DNA from: Salmonella enterica subsp. arizonae
Lineage (GTDB): Bacteria; Pseudomonadota; Gammaproteobacteria; Enterobacterales; Enterobacteriaceae
Length of the DNA: 64,000 bases
Assembly: GCF_008692845.1 (NCBI RefSeq)
Contig: NZ_VXJW01000001.1
Location: 248,001 to 312,000, forward strand
Direction of reading: 5' to 3'
Position 1 is the first letter of the stretch, and the number at the start of each line of letters is the position of its first letter. The notes beneath the pieces are model-generated. The model was given only the letters and a program-made list of their open reading frames with translations. It was not told the DNA's origin and did not search any database. Positions 56,727-64,000 of the stretch are shown piece by piece. Both the position numbers and the translations under genes were made by a program.

Positions 56727-57161
56727 TTGGAATCGCCACTAGGTTCTGATCTGGCACGGTTGGTGCGCATTTGGCGTGCTCTGATTGACCATCGCCTAAA
56801 GCCTCTGGAATTGACGCAGACACATTGGGTCACGCTGCACAATATTCATCAATTGCCGCCTGACCAGTCGCAGATTCAGTTGGCTAAAGCGATAGGCATT
56901 GAGCAGCCATCGCTGGTACGCACGTTGGATCAACTTGAAGATAAGGGGTTAATTTCGCGGCAAACCTGCGCCAGCGATCGTCGCGCTAAGCGCATTAAGC
57001 TGACCGAAAAAGCGGAGCCGCTGATCACTGAGATGGAAGCGGTCATTCATAAAACGCGCGGTGAAATTTTGGACGGAATTTCTTCAGAGGAGATTGCGCT
57101 TCTGATTAAACTTATCGCCAAACTTGAACACAACATTATGGAATTGCATTCTCAAGATTGA
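56727..57161 (+). CDS. slyA: MarR-family regulator SlyA
   Basis: Winged-helix dimer that relieves H-NS silencing, also at SPI-2 genes such as ssrA. 144 residues from TTG at 56727. The ATG two codons earlier touches the AAGGAG site with no spacing and cannot be used well; the TTG has a spacing of six. Domain: recognition helix around [22 protein letters not shown]. Nearly identical to Typhimurium SlyA, unlike the SPI-2 genes. Confidence 0.95.
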   Translation: MESPLGSDLARLVRIWRALIDHRLKPLELTQTHWVTLHNIHQLPPDQSQIQLAKAIGIEQPSLVRTLDQLEDKGLISRQTCASDRRAKRIKLTEKAEPLITEMEAVIHKTRGEILDGISSEEIALLIKLIAKLEHNIMELHSQD

Positions 57162-57208
57162 GGCGCAGGGGCGTACGTGTGGCCACGTGACCACACGTAA
57201 AGCCTGCT

Positions 57209-57676
57209 CTAGCGTGGAGAGACAGTAACCTGACTGCCGTTGCTAGCCAGCACTACACGCTGACCTGCCGTGAAACGCGTTTTTCCTTGTTTCTGCACTA
57301 CCATAATGGTGTTGCCATCGTCTTTACGAATTTCCAGTTCCACGCCCTGGGTTTTATTCATTGCGCCCTGGACGCCCTGGCCTGCTACGCCGCCAGCGAC
57401 CGCACCTGCCGCGGTTGCCAGTGAACGGCCAGTACCGCCGCCGATAGTGTTGCCAAGGAATCCGCCCAACACCGCGCCGCCGATAGCGCCAATCACGTTA
57501 GAATCATCACCGCCCTGAATTTGAACCGGACGAACGTTAACGATAGTACCGTACGTTACATTCTGAACCTGCTTAGCCTCGGACGCGGTATAAACATCAC
57601 CCGAAAGGCTATCATTGTTAACACATCCAGCTAAGGATAACCCCATCAGTGAAACGGCCAGTACACGTTTAATCAT
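57209..57676 (-). CDS. slyB: Outer-membrane lipoprotein SlyB
   Basis: A 155-residue lipoprotein (lipobox LAGC, Cys18) with a Gly-rich glycine-zipper domain (about 60-105, NVIGAIGGAVLGGFLGNTIGG) and a small C-terminal beta domain. It stabilises the outer membrane under stress and is a PhoP regulon member. Convergent with slyA. Confidence 0.95.
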   Translation of the reverse strand: MIKRVLAVSLMGLSLAGCVNNDSLSGDVYTASEAKQVQNVTYGTIVNVRPVQIQGGDDSNVIGAIGGAVLGGFLGNTIGGGTGRSLATAAGAVAGGVAGQGVQGAMNKTQGVELEIRKDDGNTIMVVQKQGKTRFTAGQRVVLASNGSQVTVSPR

Positions 57677-57782
57677 TTACTAATCTCCTGTTCTTCACGA
57701 AACGCTATTTCAGCATCCCTATAGCTAAATTATATGGCATTTATGCAGTTAAGGTCATATCTTCTGCTGAAAGAAAGTAAAA

Positions 57783-57817
57783 ATCATAATCAGAACTTAA
57801 TTAACCAACCTTAAACG
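57783..57817 (-). promoter_or_regulatory. PhoP-dependent promoter of slyB
   Basis: On the minus strand CGTTTA-N5-GGTTAA (complement of 57801-57817) matches the PhoP box (T/G)GTTTA-N5-(T/G)GTTTA. It is followed after 12 nt by TATGAT (complement of 57783-57788), the standard spacing between PhoP box and -10. No separate -35 is needed in this promoter class. Confidence 0.85.
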
Positions 57818-57949
57818 AAGTGGGGGGCAAGAAAAGGCAGGTTATTGATATCCGTGGACGGCACGGCAAAAAAACGTTACGTGGGCTTAGCATTATAAAA
57901 TACGTTATGCCGGAGTGTTAAGGTTTAACCCAGCTTAAAAGGAAGAGGT

Positions 57950-59074
57950 ATGAAATCGGGCCGTTTTATTGGCGTTATGTCCGGAACCAGCCTTGATGGC
58001 GTTGATGTTGTATTGGCGGCAATTGATGAAACAATGGTTGCGCAACAGGCAAGTCTCACCTGGCCCATTCCCGTTCATCTGAAAAAAGGCATTCTTGATA
58101 TTTGTCAGGGGCAGCTGCTTACGCTCTCGCAACTCGGTCAGCTTGATACCCAGTTAGGCCGGCTTTTTGCACAGGCGGTTAATGCGCTGTTAGCGCAACA
58201 ACATTTACAACCTCGGGATATCGTCGCCATTGGTTGTCATGGGCAAACGGTCTGGCATGAACCGACCGGCGATGCCCCGCATACTCTGCAAATTGGCGAT
58301 AATAATCACATCGTTGCCCATACGGGGATTACGGTGGTCGGCGATTTTCGGCGGCGGGATATTGCGTTGGGCGGACAGGGCGCGCCGCTGGTGCCCGCTT
58401 TCCATCACGCCCTGCTGGGACATCCCACGGAAAAACGCATGGTCCTGAATATCGGCGGCATCGCCAATTTATCTTTGCTTTTTCCCAGGCAGGCGGTGCG
58501 CGGATACGATACGGGGCCAGGCAACATGTTAATGGACGCGTGGATTTGGCGGCAATGCGCGCAGCCCTACGACAAAGATGCTGCATGGGCGAAAGAAGGT
58601 AAGGTTATTCTTCCTCTGCTGCAAAAGATGCTGAGCGATCCGTACTTTGCCGCGTCGGCGCCCAAAAGTACAGGACGTGAATACTTCAACTATGGCTGGT
58701 TGGAACGTCATCTTGCGGCTTTCCCTGGCGCAAGCGCGTGCGATGTGCAGGCCACGCTGGCTGAACTGACGGCGGTCTCCATCTCCCATCAGGTGCTGCT
58801 CAACGGCGGCTGCGAGCGGTTGCTGGTCTGTGGCGGCGGAAGCCGGAATCCATTAGTGATGGCTCGTCTGGCAGCGCTGTTGCCGGGGATCGAAGTTGCT
58901 ACTACCGATAAGGCGGGGATCAGTGGCGATGATATGGAAGCGCTGGCATTTGCATGGCTTGCCTGGCGAACTCTCGCAGGCCTGCCGGGAAATTTACCGT
59001 CAGTGACGGGCGCGTCAAAAGCCAGTATTTTAGGCGCTATTTACCCTGCTACCCCAGAACTCAGAGTTAACTGA
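57950..59074 (+). CDS. anmK: Anhydro-N-acetylmuramic acid kinase
   Basis: Recycles cell-wall sugar: phosphorylates 1,6-anhydro-MurNAc to MurNAc-6-phosphate. 374 residues, ASKHA-type kinase; ATP loop [16 protein letters not shown] at the N-terminus, catalytic Asp in [21 protein letters not shown], and [18 protein letters not shown] precedes the ATG. Confidence 0.96.
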   Translation: MKSGRFIGVMSGTSLDGVDVVLAAIDETMVAQQASLTWPIPVHLKKGILDICQGQLLTLSQLGQLDTQLGRLFAQAVNALLAQQHLQPRDIVAIGCHGQTVWHEPTGDAPHTLQIGDNNHIVAHTGITVVGDFRRRDIALGGQGAPLVPAFHHALLGHPTEKRMVLNIGGIANLSLLFPRQAVRGYDTGPGNMLMDAWIWRQCAQPYDKDAAWAKEGKVILPLLQKMLSDPYFAASAPKSTGREYFNYGWLERHLAAFPGASACDVQATLAELTAVSISHQVLLNGGCERLLVCGGGSRNPLVMARLAALLPGIEVATTDKAGISGDDMEALAFAWLAWRTLAGLPGNLPSVTGASKASILGAIYPATPELRVN

Positions 59075-59157
59075 ATTTTTCCCGGGCGATATATCGGTAA
59101 ACTAGAGAGGTCAGTAAGGGGCGTTTACCTCTCCAGAAGCAGGAGAGCTTTCGGGAT

Positions 59158-59487
59158 ATGTCTATGAAAAAGATAGTAATAATGTGTTTGCCTGCGCTGC
59201 TGGCCGGCTGTAGCGTTTACCATCAATTTGTTGAACGTATGCAAACGGATACGCTGGAATACCAGTGTGATGAGAAGCCGCTTACCGTTAACGTCAATAA
59301 CCCGCGCGAAGAAGTCAGTTTTGTTTATGACAACAAACTGCTGACCCTGAAACAAGGAATCTCGGCTTCAGGCGCGCGTTATACGGATGGGATTTTCGTT
59401 TTCTGGTCGCAAGGTGAGAGCGCCACGGTCTATAAACGAGACAGAATTGTGCTAAATAACTGTCAGTTACAAAATCCGAAGCGTTGA
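59158..59487 (+). CDS. mliC: C-type lysozyme inhibitor MliC
   Basis: Outer-membrane lipoprotein that blocks host lysozyme. 109 residues with lipobox LLAGC (Cys18) and the MliC fold with [12 protein letters not shown] and the inhibitory [18 protein letters not shown] loop; two Cys form the disulfide. Same direction as anmK and pdxH. Confidence 0.95.
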   Translation: MSMKKIVIMCLPALLAGCSVYHQFVERMQTDTLEYQCDEKPLTVNVNNPREEVSFVYDNKLLTLKQGISASGARYTDGIFVFWSQGESATVYKRDRIVLNNCQLQNPKR

Positions 59488-59545
59488 GATTTTCAGCATG
59501 GGGGCGCACAATAGCGCCACCCACTGCTTATTTTTGATCAACGCC

Positions 59546-60202
59546 ATGTCTGATAACGACCAATTACAGCAGATCGCGCATCTGCGCCGTGAATACACGA
59601 AAGGCGGCTTGCGTCGCCGCGATTTACCCACTGAACCGTTAACCTTGTTTGAGCGCTGGCTTGGGCAAGCGTGCGACGCCCGATTGGCCGATCCGACGGC
59701 AATGGTCGTGGCGACCGTAGATGATAAGGGGCAGCCGTACCAGCGTATTGTGTTGCTCAAACATTACGACGAAAAAGGGTTGGTCTTTTATACCAACCTG
59801 GGAAGCCGCAAGGCGCATCAAATTGAGCACAATCCGCGTATCTGTCTGTTATTCCCTTGGCATATGCTTGAACGCCAGGTGATGGTGACGGGCATGGCCG
59901 AGCGTCTCTCTACGCTTGATGTGGTGCGGTATTTCCACAGCCGTCCGCGTGACAGCCAGATCGGCGCATGGGTCTCTAAACAATCCAGCCGTATTTCCGC
60001 GCGCGGTATCCTCGAAAGTAAATTCCTTGAGCTCAAGCAGAAGTTTCAACAGGGTGAAGTTCCGTTGCCCAGCTTCTGGGGCGGTTTTCGCGTGAGTATC
60101 GAACAGATGGAGTTCTGGCAGGGCGGCGAACATCGCCTGCACGATCGCTTTTTATACCAACGCGATGACGGCGCGTGGAAAATCGACCGTCTTGCGCCCT
60201 AA
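59546..60202 (+). CDS. pdxH: Pyridoxine/pyridoxamine 5'-phosphate oxidase
   Basis: Last step of vitamin B6 synthesis: FMN-dependent oxidation of PNP or PMP to PLP. 218 residues; FMN-binding [12 protein letters not shown] and [13 protein letters not shown], active site [19 protein letters not shown]-terminal [11 protein letters not shown] 59546 matches E. coli; the frame runs on 16 codons upstream. Confidence 0.97.
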   Translation: MSDNDQLQQIAHLRREYTKGGLRRRDLPTEPLTLFERWLGQACDARLADPTAMVVATVDDKGQPYQRIVLLKHYDEKGLVFYTNLGSRKAHQIEHNPRICLLFPWHMLERQVMVTGMAERLSTLDVVRYFHSRPRDSQIGAWVSKQSSRISARGILESKFLELKQKFQQGEVPLPSFWGGFRVSIEQMEFWQGGEHRLHDRFLYQRDDGAWKIDRLAP

Positions 60203-60328
60203 AGATGCAAAATTCTTGTTTTAAGCACTGGTGCGGATGAATCCGCCGTTTTATGCTATGTCTCTTTCGCGTCTGGCGAAAAGTCGTGTACCGGCAAAGG
60301 TGCAGTCGTTTTATACATGGAGATTTTG

Positions 60329-61603
60329 ATGGCAAGCAGTAACTTGATTAAACAATTGCAAGAGCGGGGGCTGGTAGCCCAGGTGACGGACGAAGACGCG
60401 TTGGCAGAGCGACTTGCGCAAGGCCCGATCGCGCTCTATTGCGGCTTCGATCCTACCGCTGACAGCTTGCATTTGGGGCATCTGGTTCCATTGTTATGCC
60501 TGAAACGCTTCCAGCAGGCGGGGCATAAACCTGTTGCGCTGGTAGGCGGCGCGACCGGTCTGATTGGTGATCCAAGTTTTAAAGCCGCCGAGCGTAAGCT
60601 GAACACTGAAGAGACCGTTCAGGAGTGGGTAGCAAAAATTCGTAAACAGGTTGCCCCGTTCCTGGACTTTGATTGTGGCGAAAACTCCGCCATCGCGGCC
60701 AATAACTACGACTGGTTCGGCAGCATGAATGTGCTGACTTTCCTGCGCGATATCGGTAAACATTTTTCCGTTAATCAGATGATTAATAAAGAAGCAGTGA
60801 AGCAGCGTCTGAACCGTGACGATCAGGGTATCTCTTTCACTGAGTTCTCTTATAACCTGCTACAGGGGTACGATTTCGCGTGCCTGAATAAATTGCACGG
60901 TGTTGCGTTACAGATTGGTGGTTCTGACCAGTGGGGCAACATCACTTCCGGTATCGATCTTACTCGTCGTCTACACCAGAATCAGGTATTTGGTTTAACC
61001 GTTCCTCTAATCACCAAAGCTGACGGCACGAAATTCGGTAAAACCGAAGGCGGCGCTGTCTGGCTGGATCCGAAGAAAACCAGTCCGTACAAATTCTACC
61101 AGTTCTGGATTAACACGGCGGATGCCGACGTTTATCGCTTCCTGAAATTCTTCACTTTTATGGATATTGAAGAGATCAATGCCCTGGAAGAAGAAGATAA
61201 AAACAGCGGTAAAGCGCCGCGCGCTCAGTATGTGCTGGCCGAGCAGGTGACGCGTCTGGTTCACGGCGAAGAGGGACTGATTGCGGCGAAACGTATTACC
61301 GAAAGTCTCTTTAACGGTAGTCTGGGCGAACTGAGCGAAGCGGACTTTGAACAACTCGCTCAGGACGGCGTGCCGATGATCGAACTGGAAAAAGGTACCG
61401 ACCTGATGCAGGCGCTGGTAGATGCCGAACTCCAGCCGTCACGTGGTCAGGCGCGTAAGACTATCGCTTCCAATGCTGTCACTATCAATGGTGAAAAACA
61501 ATCCGATCCTGAATACATCTTTAACGATGAGGACCGCCTGTTTGGCCGCTATACCTTACTGCGTCGCGGCAAAAAGAATTATTGTCTGATTTGCTGGAAA
61601 TAA
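60329..61603 (+). CDS. tyrS: Tyrosyl-tRNA synthetase
   Basis: Class I aminoacyl-tRNA synthetase, 424 residues. HIGH-like HLGH in [18 protein letters not shown], the KMSKS-like KFGKT, and a C-terminal S4-type RNA-binding domain. GGAG lies before the ATG. It ends with a clear terminator. Confidence 0.98.
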   Translation: MASSNLIKQLQERGLVAQVTDEDALAERLAQGPIALYCGFDPTADSLHLGHLVPLLCLKRFQQAGHKPVALVGGATGLIGDPSFKAAERKLNTEETVQEWVAKIRKQVAPFLDFDCGENSAIAANNYDWFGSMNVLTFLRDIGKHFSVNQMINKEAVKQRLNRDDQGISFTEFSYNLLQGYDFACLNKLHGVALQIGGSDQWGNITSGIDLTRRLHQNQVFGLTVPLITKADGTKFGKTEGGAVWLDPKKTSPYKFYQFWINTADADVYRFLKFFTFMDIEEINALEEEDKNSGKAPRAQYVLAEQVTRLVHGEEGLIAAKRITESLFNGSLGELSEADFEQLAQDGVPMIELEKGTDLMQALVDAELQPSRGQARKTIASNAVTINGEKQSDPEYIFNDEDRLFGRYTLLRRGKKNYCLICWK

Positions 61604-61617
61604 GGCATTAAGTAACA

Positions 61618-61646
61618 GGGAGTGAGAAATCACTCCCTTATTTTTA
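61618..61646 (+). terminator. Rho-independent terminator of tyrS
   Basis: An 8-bp stem (61618-61625 with 61630-61637) with a GAAA tetraloop, then TTATTTTTA. It lies 14 nt after the tyrS stop; pdxY starts just after, so read-through may also express it. Confidence 0.88.
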
Positions 61647-61662
61647 ATGTTCAGGTAAAAAA

Positions 61663-62523
61663 ATGAAGAATATCCTCGCTATCCAGTCCCATGTTGTTTT
61701 CGGACATGCGGGCAACAGCGCTGCCGAATTTCCGATGCGTCGTCTTGGCGCAAATGTCTGGCCGCTGAATACCGTTCAGTTTTCTAACCACACGCAATAT
61801 GGTAAATGGACCGGTTGCGTCATGCCGCCCAGTCATCTGACTGAGATTGTCCAGGGGATTGCGGACATAGGCCAGTTAGCACACTGCGACGCCGTACTCA
61901 GCGGTTATCTGGGATCTGCCGAGCAGGGAGAACACATTCTCGATATTGTGCGCCAGGTTAAAGCGGCAAATCCGCAGGCAAAATATTTCTGCGATCCCGT
62001 AATGGGACATCCGGAAAAGGGCTGTATCGTGGCGCCAGGCGTTGCAGAATTCCATGTGCGTTATGCGCTACCCGCCAGCGATATTATCGCGCCTAACCTC
62101 ATTGAACTGGAAATTCTCAGCAAGCATACCGTCAACAATGCGAATGAAGCCGTGCAGGCAGCACGAGAACTGATTGCTCATGGACCAGAGATCGTGCTGG
62201 TAAAACATCTCGCCCGTGCTGGTTACAGTTCGGATCGCTTTGAAATGCTGCTAGTGACGGCGCAGGAAGCCTGGCATATTAGTCGTCCGCTGGTGGATTT
62301 CGGCTTACGTCAGCCGGTTGGCGTTGGTGATGTCACTAGTGGTTTATTGTTGGTCAAACTTTTGCAGGGTGCAACATTACAACAGGCGCTGGAGCATGTT
62401 ACGGCGGCAGTCTATGAGATAATGATCGCTACCAAAGCGATGCAGGAGTATGAGCTGCAGGTCGTGGCGGCCCAGGATCGGATCGCTAATCCTGAACACT
62501 ATTTCAGCGCAACGCGGCTGTAA
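61663..62523 (+). CDS. pdxY: Pyridoxal kinase 2 (PdxY)
   Basis: Phosphorylates pyridoxal in the salvage path, linking to pdxH nearby. 286 residues, ribokinase-like fold; [15 protein letters not shown] holds the catalytic Asp and anion hole, and [11 protein letters not shown] is the other conserved block. It lies after tyrS in the same direction, as in E. coli. Confidence 0.95.
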   Translation: MKNILAIQSHVVFGHAGNSAAEFPMRRLGANVWPLNTVQFSNHTQYGKWTGCVMPPSHLTEIVQGIADIGQLAHCDAVLSGYLGSAEQGEHILDIVRQVKAANPQAKYFCDPVMGHPEKGCIVAPGVAEFHVRYALPASDIIAPNLIELEILSKHTVNNANEAVQAARELIAHGPEIVLVKHLARAGYSSDRFEMLLVTAQEAWHISRPLVDFGLRQPVGVGDVTSGLLLVKLLQGATLQQALEHVTAAVYEIMIATKAMQEYELQVVAAQDRIANPEHYFSATRL

Positions 62524-62542
62524 TTATTGCTGCTGAAAAAAT

Positions 62543-62572
62543 GCCGGATGGCGGTAAAGCGCGCTATCCGGC
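62543..62572. repeat. REP (repetitive extragenic palindromic) element
   Basis: An imperfect palindrome starting GCCGGATGGCGG and ending CGCGCTATCCGGC, the usual REP/PU form of enterobacteria. It sits between the convergent pdxY and gstA genes, and may block RNA decay or transcription from both sides. Confidence 0.85.
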
Positions 62573-62581
62573 AAAATGATA

Positions 62582-63187
62582 TTACTTCAGTCCTTCCGCC
62601 TTAAGCGCTGCCGCAACGGTCGGTCTTTCCGCGACACGCTTCATATAACTTTCAATATGCGTAAACCCGCTCATATTCAGGTTTACGCCATATGCCCAAC
62701 GCAATACGGTAAATAGATAAGCGTCCGCGATAGTAAAACGCTGGCCGCAAATCCACTGGTCGTCTGAAAGCGCCTCGTCAACATACTGAAATTTCTTTTC
62801 CAGACCGGCGCGAACGGCAGGTTTAATTGTTTCCGGTGTGTCAGGGCGGAACAGCGGGGTAAAGCCTTTATGCAGTTCCGTTGCAATATAGTTGAGCCAT
62901 TCCAGCGTATGGTAACGGGCAAGGCTGCTTACAGGCGCCAGAAGCTGGCGGTCGGGGACGCTATCGGCGAGGTACTGCATAATGGCGACGCCTTCAGTCA
63001 ACAACGTGCCGTCATCCAGAAGCAGAGCCGGAACCTGTCCTTTAGGGTTTACTGCCAGGTAATCATCGCCGTTTTCCAGGAGCTTTTTCGCGAGATCGAC
63101 GCCATCGAGCGTAAAGTCTTTGCCAATTTCGCGCAGGGTTATGTGGGAAGCAAGAGAGCAGGCACCCGGTTTGTAGAACAGTTTCAT
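62582..63187 (-). CDS. gstA: Glutathione S-transferase (beta class)
   Basis: 201 residues; thioredoxin-like N-terminal domain with the beta-class Cys10 ([10 protein letters not shown]) and the glutathione-binding segment [20 protein letters not shown], and an all-helical C-terminal domain. AAGGAG precedes the ATG. Confidence 0.95.
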   Translation of the reverse strand: MKLFYKPGACSLASHITLREIGKDFTLDGVDLAKKLLENGDDYLAVNPKGQVPALLLDDGTLLTEGVAIMQYLADSVPDRQLLAPVSSLARYHTLEWLNYIATELHKGFTPLFRPDTPETIKPAVRAGLEKKFQYVDEALSDDQWICGQRFTIADAYLFTVLRWAYGVNLNMSGFTHIESYMKRVAERPTVAAALKAEGLK

Positions 63188-63237
63188 CGGTAACTCCTTT
63201 TTGCTGAGGTTTAAAGTATGGTAGTGCGCGGATGCGC

Positions 63238-63269
63238 AAAAAAAAAGCCGCTAACGCACAGTTAGCGGC
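63238..63269 (-). terminator. Rho-independent terminator of dtpA
   Basis: A 9-bp stem (63247-63255 with 63261-63269) with a 5-nt loop; on the minus strand a run of nine T (complement of 63238-63246) follows. Confidence 0.92.
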
Positions 63270-63291
63270 CTGAATGTTGTTTCCCGGGAAA

Positions 63292-64000
63292 TTAAACTGT
63301 AGCGGCTTTAGAGCCTTTCTCAGTGGTATCATCATCTTGGGTCATACGGTTCAGCTTAGGCGCTGTCAGCAGCATCAGGACGGCGATAACTGCGGTTGCT
63401 ACGCCAATCTGCATAAATACGCGACCATAGACTTCCAGAGACATTAGCGGGTCAGTCACGTCGCTTGGCACCGCCATCATGTTGGCGACATAACCGCCGA
63501 TGATGTTAGCGCCAGCCGTTGTCAGGAACCAGCTACCCATGATGAAGCCCATCAGACGCTGCGGAACCAACTGCGCGACCATTGCCAGTCCCAGACCGGA
63601 GATCATCAGCTCACCGATACTTTGCAGACCATAGCTCGCAATCAGCCAGCTTACGGATACGATGCCGGCATCATTTGCAAATTTGGCACCCAGCGGCAGA
63701 ACCAGGAATGCGCCGGAACACAGCACCATACCAATGGCGAATTTCATCGGCATCGGCAACGTATCGCCCATCTTGTTATAAATAGTGGCCAGAATAGGGC
63801 TGCCGATAATGATCCAGAACGGGTTCAGCGCCTGATACTGTTCAGGCTCGAAGGCGATACCGAGAATCGAGTGCTCAACGTTACGAATCGCGAAGAAGTT
63901 CAGCGACGTCGGCATCTGGCTGTACAGCACAAAGAAGATAATCGCCTGCAGCATCAAAATAAAGGCGACGATCATTTTACGGCGAGCCGAGCCGTGCATG
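63292..64000 (-). CDS. dtpA: Di-/tripeptide permease DtpA (TppB), C-terminal part
   Basis: Proton-driven peptide transporter of the POT/PTR family. Only about the last 236 codons are inside the window, which cuts the gene at its 5' side. About six membrane helices are seen, with the family segment [21 protein letters not shown] of the seventh-helix region and [15 protein letters not shown] near the end. Full length is about 500 residues. The Met at 63999 is internal, not the start. Confidence 0.95.
   Translation of the reverse strand, partial: MHGSARRKMIVAFILMLQAIIFFVLYSQMPTSLNFFAIRNVEHSILGIAFEPEQYQALNPFWIIIGSPILATIYNKMGDTLPMPMKFAIGMVLCSGAFLVLPLGAKFANDAGIVSVSWLIASYGLQSIGELMISGLGLAMVAQLVPQRLMGFIMGSWFLTTAGANIIGGYVANMMAVPSDVTDPLMSLEVYGRVFMQIGVATAVIAVLMLLTAPKLNRMTQDDDTTEKGSKAATV

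Noticed and set aside
57175..57198. Inverted repeat ACGTGTGG/CCACACGT between slyA and slyB as a terminator
   Set aside because: The 8-bp stem is real but there is no T run on either side, so I could not support it as a rho-independent terminator.

Overview
The window is chromosomal DNA of Salmonella enterica. It carries Salmonella pathogenicity island 2 (SPI-2), from the tetrathionate respiration cluster through a complete type III secretion system (T3SS) locus to two tRNA-Val genes. On both sides lies the enterobacterial backbone that in Escherichia coli surrounds pykF and mdtK. Several SPI-2 proteins (SseB, SseA, SsaE C-terminus, SsaI, SpiC/SsaB) differ noticeably from the S. Typhimurium proteins as I remember them. 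The source may therefore be a divergent lineage or a subspecies other than subspecies enterica; this is inference from memory, not an alignment.

Layout. 1-2.5 kb: lpp (major lipoprotein) and pykF. 2.5-2.8 kb: a decayed amino-acid permease remnant. 3.0-12.8 kb, GC-rich: ttrBCA (tetrathionate reductase) divergent from ttrSR (its two-component system), then fumD, a DUF523/DUF1722 gene (orf319) and the MerR regulator mlrB (orf242). 12.9-38.1 kb, visibly AT-rich: ssrB/ssrA on the minus strand, then on the plus strand ssaBCDE, sseAB-sscA-sseCDE-sscB-sseFG, ssaGHIJ, a SctK-like gene, ssaKL, ssaMVNOPQ and ssaRSTU. 38.3-38.5 kb: two tRNA-Val(GAC) genes, the known SPI-2 integration site. 38.6-64 kb: backbone genes mdtK, ribE, cfa, punC/punR, purR, cydH, sodB, mepH, grxD, rnt, gloA, nemA, nemR, ydhL, ydhF, sodC, ydhKJI, slyA, slyB, anmK, mliC, pdxH, tyrS, pdxY, gstA and the C-terminal half of dtpA, cut by the window end.

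How the genes work together. TtrSR senses tetrathionate and activates ttrBCA; FNR boxes at 7982 and 10413 fit anaerobic control of ttr and fumD. SsrA/SsrB activates the T3SS genes. SsaC/D/J form the rings, SsaR/S/T/U/V the export apparatus, SsaN/K/O/Q the ATPase and sorting platform, SsaG/I the needle and rod, SseB/C/D the translocon with chaperones SseA/SscA, and SseF/SseG are effectors. SsaB, SsaL and SsaM form the gate that orders translocon before effector export. Most T3SS genes overlap by 4-20 nt, so they are probably translationally coupled. SlyA and the PhoP-regulated slyB lie in the right flank.

I found no wholly undescribed system. The less routine items are a 21-bp in-frame tandem duplication in sseA, the 29-codon cydH gene, a TtrB Tat signal with KR instead of RR, a 14-bp perfect palindrome in the ttr control region, a cfa leader segment resembling a RydC pairing site, non-ATG starts of ssaI and ssaO in 4-nt overlaps, and exact matches to the SlyA, PurR, NemR, PhoP, Cra and FNR operator consensus sequences.
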